A stretch of 64,000 nucleotides of DNA. Origin: Dipteris shenzhenensis. Its lineage: Eukaryota; Polypodiophyta; Polypodiopsida; Gleicheniales. Under the pieces are notes generated by a model. It saw only the letters and a list, made by a program, of their open reading frames with translations. It did no database searches and was not told the origin of the DNA. The stretch lies in the NCBI GenBank assembly GCA_047967505.1, contig CM106541.1; one strand, 5' to 3'. Positions 1-12,400 of this stretch are shown here, in pieces. Each line of letters opens with the position of its first letter. Position 1 is the first letter of the stretch. The position numbers and the translations under genes are program-made.

Positions 1-640
1 CAAAAGGGAAAAAGAGGAAGCTGCACTTTCTTACCTAGAAAAGTCCCGAACCGTGTTTCGTGGACTAGTCCTACAAAAAAGAGAAAACATACCATTTTTT
101 TAGATAACTAGTTAGAGGAAGGAGGAGTTTGCAAAAGCAACTTTTCAAAGGGGTTGGATGAGTTTGGAGAAGCCTACAAATAAAGAGAAAGCATAAGCCT
201 ACAAACAAGGAGAAAGCATAAGCCTACAAACAAGGAGAAAGAGGAGGAAAAAAAATACCAAAAAGAGAAGAGGTGAGTCTTCTTTCTTTCACTAAATCTC
301 GTTTTTTGTCCTTAACCTCTGAAAATCAAGCATGAAAATTAGCACATAGCCTTAGCAATATAAAGAAAAACATGCTTCAAAACTCACAAAATGAAATCTC
401 ACAAAAAATGAACCTACATTACTTAAAGAGTCCCACCTTCTTAAAAAACTTCCTTTCACACAAGCAGAGAGGGACAAGGGTGGAGAGGGAGCACAAGTGT
501 TGGGAGAGGGGCTGGGTAGGACTAAAGAGTAGGGAATAGAGAGAAGGAAAGTGAGGTCATCAGATATAAGGGGGGAGAAAAGATTTTTGCTTTTCCCACA
601 ATAGAGATGTGAAAGCCGACGTCATCCGGGGTTTCGGGTT
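1..640. other. Noncoding leader of element A, related to 12600-13270
   Basis: There is no coding potential here. The purine-rich sequence with a GAGGAAG...ACTTACCT junction, the protected phrase about tagtccTACAAAA, the AGAAGAGGTGAGT donor-like site near 268 and the TTTCGGGTTTAA phrase at 631-643 all recur in the same order in element B. It is probably the upstream or 5-prime untranslated region, possibly with a leader intron, of the TNP2-like gene. The assignment rests on homology between the two copies only. Confidence 0.5.
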
Positions 641-649
641 TAAGCCCCC

Positions 650-770
650 AGCATCACTGTATAGCAACATTGGTCAGTCATCATTTTATAGTGATGTGGA
701 TATCCAAACAACATCACTATATAGAAACAAAATAGGGCAAATCGTCACTATATAGCGATGGTTCAGGGCA
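650..770. repeat. Degenerate CACTATATAG palindromes upstream of TNP2 (element A)
   Basis: Four or so decayed versions of the family palindrome CGTCGCTATATAGCGACG are visible, for example TCACTATATAGCGATGG at 754-770. The matching cluster in element B (13285-13565) is far better preserved. Position just upstream of the TNP2-like start suggests a promoter or transposase-binding role; that is inference. Confidence 0.6.
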
Positions 771-869
771 CTTATTGCTAAAAGAGAGAAAAGGAGCTCA
801 TGGGTGGCTATTTTTTGGATCTTAATAAATTTCCTTGTAGCTCATGTTGTGATTTTGGAAGTGTGCAGA

Positions 870-3800
870 TGGAAGGAACGAGTGGAAGCTCATCAGATAA
901 TGTGCCAATGCCCGAGAGCATAGAGTGGCTTACTGAGAGGTTCTATTGTCATTGCTATGAGCTTGAGAAAGTTCTCTCAAAGAAAAAACTTTATCTTGTA
1001 CTTGATTTAGACCATACATTGCTTAATTCTGCTAGGCTTGTTGAAGTGCCATCAGATGAAGAGGCATACCTCTCCTCTGTTTATCGTTCAAATAGTCATC
1101 TTTCATCTACTAGATCTGCTCGTGGTGAAACAGGTAACAGCCAAATTCTCTCTAATGTTTCCTGTATTTATGCAAGGACTTAGTGGGGACCAAAGTAGGA
1201 GCTATCTGGTGGGATAGGCAGTAGCAGGACACCTAGGTAAACTTAATGGTGTGATGGTTCACCATCTTAATGTCCCCCTAGCACATCTCGAAGAGTTGAC
1301 TCTGCAATCTATCTAGTATCAAGGTAGATGTTGTAACTCATGAAGTTGATGGAATAATAGAACAAGTGTAGCCCTTGAGTATACTTGAAGTTGAGGCAAT
1401 AGAAGAAGAAGTAGGGCGATCTAAAGCACCTCTCCTCCCTCTTCTTATCGCCTTCTTCTTTCACTCTTTTCTATTCTCCCTCTTCTCATCATCCTCTTCT
1501 TTCCCTCTTATCATGTATTAACCTTCATAAACCACTTTCCTTAGATTTTTGGAATGTCACGCATCCAAATAGTCACCACAAATAACACAAGAAGGCCCGC
1601 TGCTTGAGAGGAAGGTTGCTATTTCTAAATGCAACAAAGACAAATCCATACGACATTGTCCTAGTAGAGTTTGTAGCCAGTTTTCTCCACACAAATTCTT
1701 CATGCGGATCATTACCTATCTTGGATGAATCAAATATTTAGTTGGATAGATGCAAGTCATTGGAGACTACCATCGATGGCCCTATGATCATCTATTATGC
1801 TTCAGCTAAGGGAGGGGGGCACTCATTGCAAGCGAGAATTATGACATCAACGTCGTATTATCATGCACCACTTATGGATGTATGGGGAGGAGACCGAACC
1901 AGTACCCACCGTTGGTGTTGCAAATGGTGATGGATCATCGGTAAGTCAATGCTATTTGAGTTCGTGATTAATATTGGATACCATTATGACACGAAACCTT
2001 GAGACAAGAACTTATATTTACACGAAATAGGATGAGGAGGGTGGCAAGGGTGCGCATATACCTTCACACTTTGAGCAAGACTATAGTCTCTCAGATGTAC
2101 TAGATGATGATGAGGGTATGGTGGACATGATGGATTCTATTTTTAGGGGAACTACATCACATGTACACGTGATTTCAGAGTCTAAGGTCAATATACGAGA
2201 GTTGCAATCAACACAGTTGTACGAGGGTGCTAGGATGTCTAAACTATCAGCTTGTCTCTTAATCTTGAATTTGCACGCAAAGTATGGGCAGTCAGATAAA
2301 AGTGTCTCAGGATTAATAAGGTTAGCTCCCACATTAATTTGACTCAATATTTGGATATTGTTTGTTTCAAGAATCATCATTATTCGAAGCCTATGTATGT
2401 TTGAATTGTGATAGGTTGCTCTAGAAGATGTTGCCTGCACCAAACACCATGCCTGCTTCAAGAGATGAAGTGAAGAAGATGCTAACAACAGTGGATATGG
2501 ATTATGATACCATCCATGCATGCCATAATGACTGTATTCTCTTTTGTTCTGAGCATCGAGATTTGGCTAGTTGTCCAACGTGTGTGGAACAACAATATAG
2601 AGATGACTTGCAGGGTGAGTAGATACTGATAAAGGTCTTAAGACACTTTTTCACCATTGCAAGAATACAACACATATTCCAATGCAAATCCATAGCGGAG
2701 TTGATGATTTGGCATGCATCTCATCGGTTCACTGATGACACATTGAGGATTCTCGCAGATTGTGTAGCTTGGAAGCACATAAACAATCAGTGGCCAGACT
2801 TTGCGAGGGAGCCATGCAACTTACATCTTTGTCTCGCCTTGGATGGTGTGAATCCTTTTGGGTTATGCTCGACATCTTGGTCGACATGACCCATAGTCAT
2901 GGTGAGTTACAATATCCCACCATGGCTAACAATAAAGAAGGGACACCTCATGCTTGCACCACGTGTGCCAAGGAAGTACAAGGCAAAAAATATGGGCGTG
3001 TACATGGCATCTTTGATAGAGGAGTTACAGATCTTATGGAGAGGAGTGCAGGTTTTTCATATTTCCAGATCTCCTAGACATACCAATGATATTTTGGTCA
3101 GAGGTATCTTGATGTGGACCATGCATGACTACCCAGGATATGGAGAGTGCGTAGGTACGTGGTTGTGTCTTTACATGTATAATATAGGATTATGCTTTTA
3201 TGACTCCCTTTCACATGCATGTCTTATACTAACACATTCATGCATGCGTGCAGGACTTGTTACAAGTGGGTACCATGCTTGTCCTGTTTGTGGACCGGGT
3301 TTGAAATCGCTTGCATGATACTCCAAACATATGAGGAAAAATGTTTATGAAGGTCATGCTTGATACCTTCTGCTAGACCATCTTGCGCGTGGATGTCAGC
3401 TTAATCCACCATCACCATATTTGAAGGCAAGTGACTGGATTCAGGCTTGGAGGGAAAATGGAGAGGAACCTCCTCGTGGTATGAAGAGGCTATCGATCAT
3501 TCACGAGCTTCCTTATTGGGGTTAGTTACAAATCAATTATCTCTTGGATCCCATGCATATCTTCAAGAATGTGGGGGTTACTATTTGGTCACACTTGGTT
3601 GGTTCCAAATACTCGAGAGGAGTGTGAGAAGATTTGCGTGCTATGAATAGGATGTATCATTTGTGGACCCAAGTGCATGATTTGGAAAAATTTGTCCTCC
3701 CGAAAGCAACATGGATCCTCTCCCTGAGAGAGGAGGCAGCGGTAGTCAAGGCAGACATTGCCTCTTTTCAAACACCCACAGGGTACATGCATTGCTTGAA

Positions 3801-5633
3801 AGGAGCATTTTCAAAGGACAATAAGCCTAGTGGGATCAAGTCCCATGATCGGCACAAGGTCTTACAGGTATTCTAAGCTATAGGATTAGTGTATCAATAA
3901 TCGTGATGCATAAGCGTAATTATGATTATGTTATATTATTGACATGACTTCTTTGTTGCTTTGATAGTTCATCCTCCCAATTACAATAAAAGGGTGCTTA
4001 CAAGAAGATGTTAGAAATGCTATATCCAAGATAAGTGGTATTGTGAAGTGTGCTTACTATCAAATCGCATTGATTGCATTTTCTTCAATTTAAGCTAAAA
4101 ATATCTTACATGGGCATGTGAAATAGGTGGATATCTTAAAAAGAGATCTCCATATCGAGCATTGAGAAGGCTAGGGTGGAATCCATCGATGCCATATGCT
4201 TGCTTGAGAAACACTTTCCCTCGAGCATTATGACAACTCAAGTGCACTTGCTTGTGCACATAGTTGATGAGGTGGCCATTGGAGGTACCGTTCATAGTCC
4301 ATGGATGTTTTTTCTCGAGCAGTTTATGAAAACTTTGAAGGGATTTGTGAGACAAAGAGCAAGACCAGAAGCAAGCATGGCAGAGGGATGGCTTGTGAAA
4401 TAGTCATTAGTATATATCAAGGAGTTTCTTACATCCACAGATCCCGATATGCTGCAAGCTTGGCATAACAAGGATGATGATCGCATCATTGGCGAGGCTC
4501 CCCAAGGAAAAGGGATTGAAAGAAAGGTGAGCGAAGAGAAAATGGAGAAATTCAATAAGTTTTGTATCCTCAATAGCAATGAAATGAAGTGGCCAAAGCA
4601 AAAAGAATAAATGCAAGGACATGATTCATAGTACTGTACAGGCGATCACAACCATTTCCACGGGATCTCACCCGTCTCCCCACTCACATGTCACTTGATT
4701 GGCTACAACTAGTTGTACGTAAAGCCAAACATGATGGAGAGACAATAAACGAGCACGAGCGAGAATTATCGTCTGGATGTATGATGCATGTAAGTTTCTT
4801 ACCTCTTGACATGATTAAGTAATAGATGCATCTTCATTGTTTTAATGATGCTCTTTTGCAGTACAAAAAGTATAGTGCATTATGGTCATATGGAAGACAT
4901 TTTTGTGTGAAATGCATCGATTCAAAGAGAGTTACGTATGATTGTGGAGTCATGGCAAACTTCACACAAGATAGCCGAGCAAGTGCTTCGGATGCCAATC
5001 TTCTCTCCTCACAGCTCGATTATTGTGGGACCATACGCGAAATCTATGAAATTGATTTTACACAATTTAGTATTTTCATTCTTGATGTAAAATGGTTTAG
5101 AACTATTTACAATGGTCCCCATGCAACATTGAGAAAAGACAATACTGGTTTCTCTACAATAAACTACACCAAACTTTGGACCGATAAAAGTGATACTTTT
5201 GTTCTTCCCGAGCATTGTGAGCAGGTGCATACTAATGATTTAATTAATTGAAGCTTTCATTTTTAAAGATCCATTGATACATGTACTTAAGCATAATTTC
5301 ATATGTATAATTGATGGCATTTGGCACCTATCTTTAATATAGGTGGTTTTTCATCTGGATCATTCTGATCCAAGATGGTGTTACGTGATCCAAGTTGTAC
5401 CACAAATTAGTAAGCTAATTTTTGAAGATAGAGATGTGGATATGGAGATGCCATTACCAATTCCAGATCCAATAGATCCAGATGGATCTAGCGAAGAAGA
5501 TGATCACAATATGAACCAAGAGGAAGATGTGCATAATGACATTGTACCGGAGAAAGATGGAGATCACGATATTGAGGAAGAAGATGATGATCATCAAGAA
5601 TCACCACACTTTAATAAAGAAGATGATTAAGTC
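870..5633 (+). pseudogene. TNP2-like CACTA transposase, decayed (element A)
   Basis: Domains appear in the order usual for plant TNP2 proteins, spread over several exons. There is an N-terminal cysteine-rich transposase-associated motif (WLTERFYCHC, 921-955, continuing at 1821). The Transposase_21 core spans about 2430-3870 (LPAPNTMPASRDE, DGVNPFG, YNIPPWLTIKKG, SGYHACPVCG, LLDPMHIFKNV). A DUF4218-like segment lies at 4140-4400 (VHLLVHIVDEVAIGG), a DUF4216-like segment at 4870-5225 (LDVKWFR) and an acidic tail at 5410-5630. In-frame stops (near 2620, 2886, 3318 and 3360) and frame changes break it. The first exon is interrupted by an 865-bp insertion at 956-1820. The product would have been the nuclear enzyme that cuts and moves the element. 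It is certainly nonfunctional as read, but it is the most complete TNP2 core of family 1 in the window. Confidence 0.85.
956..1820 (+). pseudogene. Captured CPL/FCP1-type CTD-phosphatase fragment inside TNP2 exon 1
   Basis: Comparison with element B shows 865 extra bases between TGTCATTGC (ending 955) and ACTCATTGCAAG (from 1821). The first 225 bases stay in frame with the TNP2 exon and encode LSKKKLYLVLDLDHTLLNS, then SDEEAYLSSVYRS. This closely resembles the start of the FCP1 domain in plant CPL3/CPL4-type RNA polymerase II CTD phosphatases, including the catalytic DLDHT motif. The coding similarity stops at a GT donor-like site (AACAGGTAACAGCC, near 1133), so the captured piece appears to include an intron. 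The remaining bases up to 1820 show no recognisable coding. It is a transduplicated host-gene fragment, too short to be an active phosphatase. Confidence 0.75.
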
Positions 5634-5884
5634 TTAAGTGAACATACAATGTTAGAGTACAATGATGATATAGGAAATCAACTCGGTATAGAGTTAGAGA
5701 TAGACTTGTTTGGCACATTAGACTTGAAGCCATTGATTTAAATGCTCTTCATTCATCTCAAACTTGGACATGAATATATTAGCTTCAAAGGCTTGATGTA
5801 CATGCTCTTGTACTTTTATTCTCTCAAAGGATCAAACATGTATGAAAAGGAAAAAAAATTTGTCATTGGGCAAAACTATATTTT

Positions 5885-6145
5885 AAGGTCGGTATGGGAA
5901 AAAACACTCTCTATAAAACATCGCTATAGGAAACTATCTTAGTGTCACTATATAACAACCATTCACAAGTCTAATAAGTGTCACTATATAGCCATGCTCT
6001 TTAAACGTCACTATATAGCAACACTTGTCTAAAGTTGCTATATAGCGACACTTAACGAATCTCACTTTGGTTACTGACGATTAGCACCCGGCACATGCTA
6101 AATGCCAGTGCTTAAGCATCCAAATAGGGCCCCTGTGTAGTAGTG
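5885..6145. repeat. Right subterminal repeats and terminus of element A
   Basis: Degenerate copies of the family palindrome (TCACTATATAGC, GTTGCTATATAGCGACAC) lie at about 5915-6052. They are followed by a GATTAGCAC/TGCTAAATGCCAGTGC phrase and the end TGTGTAGTAGTG at 6134-6145. Subterminal arrays of this kind are where CACTA-encoded proteins bind. The better-preserved counterpart in element B is at 15870-16088. Confidence 0.75.
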
Positions 6146-7297
6146 TGTATGGTCCCACATTGTGGCCCCACATTACTTTATAACCATCAAAGAAGAGCCG
6201 TCCTTTGTTGCAATTTAAATGTAGATGGGCACATTCTTTTACCAAGGACTTTTCTTGGGTAATAGATAAACAATGAGAATGATCATTGATTATATGGATA
6301 ATATGAGGTCTTGTTGGTGAAAGCTCAAAGACTTTTTTATTTGTAGAAAGGGTGTTCTCTTGGGGTATATGTTGAGCCTTTTTTTGTTGTGACCAAGAGA
6401 TCTTATTCCACGTCATCCTCATGAATTAATTTTTAGTTGTAATAACTAAACTTTTGAATAAATATTTTATCCTCTAAAAAATAAGTATTGGATTGGCGAG
6501 GAAGGTTATATTTAGTTTTGATTATAGAATTTTTGTCTCCAAGGGCTTCTGTAGTCTTTAACATTCAAACCCAAGAGGGCTTCTTCCACTTCATCCTTCT
6601 TGCTAAAGGATTCCAATGTTTCTTAAACACATACCTCCTTCTTTGATAAAGTACCATCTTCATCTACATTACGATAAGATTCTTCCACCCATAAATGAAT
6701 GAAGTAAGATTTAAATTCCATGTTGGAATAGATTAAATAATTTGCATATAATCATGATTACATTAGTATGTATGCTTGAGAATATAAACATATACACATA
6801 AGCATATACACAAACACATATGCGTATTGAGCTGCAATTGACAATTGAATATATCTCTAAGACCCTGGCATGCTTGGACACTAAACGTGCTGAGAGCGAA
6901 GTGTTTGATGCCTAGGCATGTGCATCAAACTTTGAATGTCACTAGGCTCATCTTGAGTTGCAAATGTATATATTCATTAAATGTTTCTAAGACTTGGTCC
7001 ATGTTGTATCATGCTTGCCAGTTGCGGTTGACCTGCAGTGAGAGCAGTTGTCACAATTGGGAGACCAGCATGCTCTGGCTTTGTAGATGCTACATGACTT
7101 GAAGAGCAAGGTGATTGCACAAATTGTACCTACTCCTCGTCATCCTTGATGTGCAAAAAAGGGCCAAATCAATGTCTCGGGTTAGTGCATAGGTTGTGGT
7201 ATGACCCTTGAGCATAAGAATGCCATGATGTTGGTATGTTTGCCATGCAAGCATAGCTACCATGTTATGTGCTTTGCCACAACTTGAACCATAGGAT
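6146..7297. other. Spacer between CACTA elements A and B; nothing identified
   Basis: AT-rich DNA with no open reading frame that resembles a known family and no clear internal repeats. It is the insertion-site DNA for element B: the three bases GAT at 7295-7297 are the left target duplication. It could be host intergenic DNA or an older, unrecognisable element. Confidence 0.5.
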
Positions 7298-7424
7298 CAC
7301 TACAAGGCATAGGCCATTTTCCGACGGAAATACCGACGCTTTTTACATTAAATTTTTTTTTTTCCACGGGCGCAAAGGTCGCTATAAAAGTCGTTAAAAT
7401 CGTCGGAAAAGGAGCGTCGCTATA

Positions 7425-7577
7425 AACCGTCGCTATATAGCGACGCTGATAATCATCGCTATATAGCGACGCTGATAATCGTCGCTATATAGCGACGATA
7501 AAAACGTCGCTATATAGCGACTCTGTTAATCGTTGCTATATAGCGACACTGGTAAACGTCGCTATATAGCGACGATT
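7425..7577. repeat. Left subterminal palindromes CGTCGCTATATAGCGACG
   Basis: About six full copies of an 18-bp perfect palindrome, each separated by a short spacer such as CTGATAAT or AAAAA. They lie 130-280 bp inside the left terminus, the usual place for binding sites of a TNPA-type protein. Copies of the same palindrome occur upstream of TNP2 (13285-13565), at the right end (15895-15990) and near the terminus at 54040. Confidence 0.85.
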
Positions 7578-7595
7578 AACAGAAGTTAAAAAAAA

Positions 7596-7650
7596 GGGTT
7601 AGTGGGGCTAAATAGGGCTTCCTTTTGGCCCTGTTTAGCCCCACTAATCC
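7596..7650. terminator. Conserved hairpin at 3-prime end of TNPA-like gene
   Basis: Two 23-base arms (7596-7618 and 7628-7650) pair with only two mismatches, both G-T wobbles, around a 9-base loop and are flanked by A and T runs. The core arm is GGATTAGTGGGGCTAAAC in the best copy. The same hairpin with a different loop occurs at 53743-53796 at the same place in the second TNPA-like copy, so it is conserved in the family. It lies beyond the stop codon and before the subterminal palindromes, so a 3-prime-end or RNA-processing role is plausible. Plant RNA polymerase II does not use simple hairpin terminators, so the type label is only the nearest fit. Confidence 0.5.
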
Positions 7651-7852
7651 TTTTTTTTTTTTTGTAATTACAAAAGAAAGTTTTTTATAACAAAATTTCC
7701 CTTGCTTGCAGGGTGATACAAAATTGTTCTTGTGAACGATGAGGAAGAAATGCATATACATATACAACTGTGTTTGTAACAAAATTACCCTGTGAAAGGG
7801 CGATACAAAATTGCTCTAACGAGCGGATATACAAAATGCTACTACCACTACT

Positions 7853-9427
7853 ACTCCGAATCCGAATCCGAATCGTCTTGTTGGCCTGTTCCCTGGTCCT
7901 CGGCACCTGCATCTTCTCCCTCGTCCCTGACACCTACGTCTTCTCCCTCGTCCTCGGCACCTGCGTCCGATCCTTGCCCCTGTTGATCGCTCGTCTTTGA
8001 TGATGGGACGCTTGAGCTTTGACCGTAAGAGTGAACCATATAAATCAAAAATTAGATTGGAACTTAAATTAAAAAGTGAGATTACAAGTAGGAGTAAACT
8101 TATACCGTGCGAGCAGCCACCTCAGCCCAATCGACTGTCGCTCCCATTGCCTCTTGCTCAATGAACCACGGCTTTTTTCCTATCCGAAATGCGCACCGCG
8201 TCTCTGCATCCGTAGGAAGATGACCCATTGCAGCTTGCTGTGGATCCAATTTACGAGAGTTAGAGTTAGCTAAAGTGCATGTAATATGTAAGTAAAACAA
8301 ATAGACCAATACATCAAATGGAAAGAAGTAGACTTACCACGGTTGCCTCGAACGCATACCGTCCGCCTGCACCAAAGTGCGAAGTACCTACGACGTCCAG
8401 CCGTCTCTTCGCAGCCCTCCTCTGACCCTCGAACATTTCGGGATGGTCCCTATGTTGCTTCTTGCCAATCAGCTTTGTCTGCCCAGCTGGGTTTAGCCAA
8501 CCCCTTTGTAATGGAAGTACGCATGGTTGATCTGCGATGCTTTAGGACCAAACCCATGCGCTCGAGCATATAATTGTTATTAAACTCCACATTTGGCGGA
8601 TTAGGATATCTTTGTTTTAACTCATCGATCACCGCCTGCTTCTTTTGGGCATCTTGATACCGCCAATCGATATTTATGCCGCTCTTGAAGTGATGACTCA
8701 TCAACCACCTCATGGCGGCCATCACTGCTTTGCCCTTTTTGTCTTCTATTATCTCTCTGGCAGATGTGATTTGATAGGAGAGATCCCCTGATGAGTAAGG
8801 GGGACTGACGGTAGCAGAGTCTGAAGGAGTGGAAGCTGCACGACCTCTTCCGGATCGAGGAGTAGCTGTGGGAGTAGGAGAGGGAAAGGGACCTGACTGA
8901 TACTGTGTCTCCGGACCAAGTGGAGACCTAAAGGAGCGTGAGTGTGCTGACTCGTCTACATCTCCTGAGTCAGCACAACATGAGCCGCCCATCCTACTCT
9001 TCCTTCCCTTGCAGGAGGCATGCGCAGGTGATGATCCCGCGGTCGAAGGGGCGCGAGGGGATGGCTGGGCAGTACGTCCACCCGTCGGTGTAGGGGAAGG
9101 AATTGTGGAGGTCCTCTGAGAGAGCAGAGAGAAGAATCTCGCTGCCTCCTCATCGCTCATCTGCGCTACAAACTCGTCGGGAGTCCCAACAAAGCCATGC
9201 GCGGCTAGCAAAGGAGTCCCCTGAGGGGTAGTCGCAGTGCTACGTGGAAGAGGGGTCGGACCAGGGGTAGTCACAGTGCTAGGACCGAGAGGAGTTGGAC
9301 CAGGGGTAGTCCTCGGGGTAGTCGCCTGAGAGGAATCAAAGTCCTCTGGAGCATATAGATCGTGAGCTCTCCTCCTGCGAGGCTGTCCGTACTCATCCGA
9401 TGAGCGACGTGATCCCATGTCTAACAT
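7853..9427 (-). pseudogene. TNPA-like second CACTA gene (element B)
   Basis: The protein starts at 9427 or, two codons on, at MGSRRSSDEYG (9418). It has a Ser/Thr/Pro-rich N-terminal third, then a helical region with SYQITSAREI, RWLMSHHFKSG and RYPNPPNVEF, ending in HFGAGGRYAFEA. This layout resembles plant Transposase_24/Ptta-type CACTA proteins, which are thought to bind element ends; the family name is a judgement from architecture. Predicted exons are 9427-8338, 8237-8106 and about 8023-7853, the last ending in an acidic Asp/Glu/Gln tail. Relative to the copy at 52136, eight bases are missing at about 8455 and shift the frame. The last splice acceptor reads CG instead of AG. A homologue from family 2 lies at 18061-19404. 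Confidence 0.8.
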
Positions 9428-9459
9428 AGACACAAACACGAAAACAGAAAACAAAAAAC

Positions 9460-12400
9460 AAACATGAGCATTCTCATAGGCATAGGCATAGGCAAGAAGA
9501 AAGAAGAGGGAAAGGAAAGAAGAGGGAAAGGAAAGAGGGAAAGAAGAGGGAAAGATAAGAGGGAAAGAAGATGTAAAGGAAAGAAAAGAATGAAAATGAG
9601 GAAATAGAGAATGAGAGAAGGGGGAAATAGAGAAGGGGAAAGAGATGAGGGAAAATAGAGAAGGAGAGAAGGGGGAAATGAGAGAAGGGGGAAATAGAGT
9701 GGGAAATAGAGAATGAGCTTATGCAGAAATAGAGAATGAGCTTATGCTTCTCTCATTCTCTATTTCCGCATAAGCTCACGCATAAGCATGAGCTTATGTG
9801 GAAACTTAAGCATAATCTCATGCACATGCATGAGCATAAGCATGAGCTTATGCTTAAGCATAGGCATCGGAAATAGAGAAGGAGCTTATGCATAAAATAG
9901 AGAATGAGTTTCCGCATGCTTATGCTCATGCGGAAAAAGAGGAGCTTATGCAGAAAAAGAGAAGGAGAGATTCTCTATTTCCGCATAAGCTCCTTCTCTT
10001 TTTCCGCATGAGCTTATGCTTATGCTCATGGGTGAGCATGAGCTTATGCTCATGTTTCCGCATATGCGGAAATAGAGAAGGAGAGAAGCTTATGCTCATG
10101 TTTCCGCATATGCTCACGCAAAAGAGAAAGAGAAAGAGCTTATGCGGAAAAAGAGAAAGAGCTTATGCAGAAACTCATTCTCTATTTCCGCATAAGCTCC
10201 TTCTCTTTTTCCGCATGAGCTTATGCTTATGCTCATGGGTGAGCATGAGCTTATGCTCATGTTTCCGCATATGCAGAAATAGAGAATGAGAGAAGCATAA
10301 GCTTCTCTCATTCTCTATTTTCGCATATGCTCATGCAAAAGAGAAAGAGGAAGAGCTTATGCGGAAAAAGAGAAAGAGCTTATGCGGAAACTCATTCTCT
10401 ATTTCCGCATAAGCTCCTTCTCTTTTTCCGCATGAGCTTATGCTTATGCTCATGGGTGAGCATGAGCTTATGCTCATGTTTCCGCATATGCGGAAACTTG
10501 CGCATAAGCTCATGCTCATGCATGAGCATAAGCTCATGCTCATGCATGAGCATAAGCTCATGCTTATGCTCATGCGGAAATAGAGAAGGAGCTTATGCGG
10601 AAAGAGAGAAGGAGCTTATGCGGAAAAAGAGAATGAGAGAAGCATAAGCTTCTCTCATTCTCTATTTCCGCATAAGCTTATGCGGAAACTTGCACATAAG
10701 CTCATGCTCATGCATGAGCATAAGCTCATGCTTATGCTCATGCGGAAATAGAGAAGGAGCTTATGCGGAAAGAGAGAAGGAGCTTATGCGGAGAAAGAGA
10801 ATGAGAGAAGCATAAGCTTCTCTCATTCTCTATTTCCGCATAAGCTTATGCGGAAACTTGTGCATAAGCTCATGCTCATGCATGAGCATAAGCATGATCT
10901 TATGCTCATGCGGAAATAGAGAAGGAGCTTATGCGGAAAGAGAGAAGGAGCTTATGCGGAAAAAGAGAATGAGAGAAGCATAAACTTCTCTCATTCTCTA
11001 TTTCCGCATAAGCTTATGCGGAAACTTGCGCATAAGCTCATGCTCATGCATGAGCATAAGCATGAGCTTATGCTTATGCTTATGCTTAAGCATAAGCATA
11101 AGCATAAGCTCATGCTTATGCTCATGCGGAAATAGAGAAGGAGCTTATGCGGAAAGAGAGAAGGAGCTTATGCGGAAAAAGAGAATGAGAGAAGCATAAG
11201 CTTCTCTCATTCTCTATTTCCGCATAAGCTTATACGGAAACTTGCGCATAAGCTCATGCTCATGCGGAAATAGAGAAGGAGCTTATGCGGAAAGAGAGAA
11301 GGAGCTTATGCGGAAAAAGAGAATGAGAGAAGCATAAGCTTCTCTCATTCTCTATTTCCGCATAAGCTTATGCGGAAACTTGCGCATAAGCTCATGCTCA
11401 TGCATGAGCATAAGCATGATCTTATGCTTATGCTTATGCTTAAGCATAAGCATAAGCATAAGCTCATGCTTATGCTCATGCAGAAATAGAGAAGGAGCTT
11501 ATGCGGAAAGAGAGAAGGAGCTTATGCGGAAAAAGAGAATGAGAGAAGCATAAGCTTCTCTCATTCTCTATTTCCGCATAAGCTTATGCAGAAACTTACG
11601 CATAAGCTCATGCTCATGCATGAGCATAAGCATGAGCTTATGCTTATGCATAAGCATAAGCATAAGCTCATGCTGAGAAGGAGGTTATGCGAAAAAAGAG
11701 AATGAGAGAAGCTTATGCTTCTCTCATTCTCTATTTCCGCCTAAGCTTATGCGGAAACTTACGCATAAGCTCATGCTCATGCATGAGCATAAGCATAAGC
11801 TCATGCTTATGCTCATCCGGAAAAAGAGAACATGCTTATGCTCGTGCGGAAATAGAGAGGGAGCTTATGCGGGAAAAGAGAAGGAGCTTATGCGGAAAGA
11901 GAGAAGGAGCTTATGCGGAAAAAGAGAAGGAGATTATGCTCATGCAGAAATAGAGAAGGAGCTTCTCTCATTCTCTATTTTCGCATAAGCTTATGCGGAA
12001 ACTTATGCATAAGCTCATGCTCATGCATGAGCATAAGCTCATGCTTATGCTCATGCGGAAAAAGAGAAGGAGATTATGCTCATGCGGAAATAGAGAAGGA
12101 GCTTATGCGGGAAAAGAGAAGGAGGTTATGCGGAAAAAGAGAATGAGAGAAGCATAAGCTTCTCTCATTCTCTATTTCTGCATAAGCTTATGCGGAAACT
12201 TACGCATAAGCTCATGCTCATGCATGAGCATAAGCATGAGTTTATGCTCATGCTTATGCTTAAGCATAAGCATAAGCTCATGCTTATGCTCATGCGGAAA
12301 TAGAGAAGGAGCTTATGCTCATGCGGAAAAAGAGCTTATGCGAATGAGAGAAGGGGGAAATAGAGAAGGGGGAATGAGAGAAGCATAAGCATAAGAGAAT

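Larger units (their letters stand above)
1..6145 (+). mobile_element. CACTA (En/Spm) element A, right part; left end outside window
   Basis: The segment holds a decayed TNP2-like transposase gene on the plus strand, followed by subterminal repeats and a terminus whose reverse complement begins CACTACTACACA (6134-6145). The same terminus, gene order and upstream noncoding DNA occur in element B (12600-16088), so A and B belong to one family. The left half, with the TNPA-like gene and the other terminus, would lie left of base 1. The three bases after the end are TGT, but the matching target duplication cannot be checked. The element differs from B in keeping the transposase core and in carrying an 865-bp insertion in the first TNP2 exon. 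Confidence 0.85.

Noticed and set aside
7584-7660. Bacterial-type intrinsic terminator
   Set aside because: The hairpin with a T run has that appearance, but the DNA is eukaryotic; it is reported instead as a conserved hairpin of unknown function.
9888-12150. Open frames of 80-130 codons in the centre of element B
   Set aside because: They come from the GCATAAGC/CTCATGC palindromic array and read alike on both strands.
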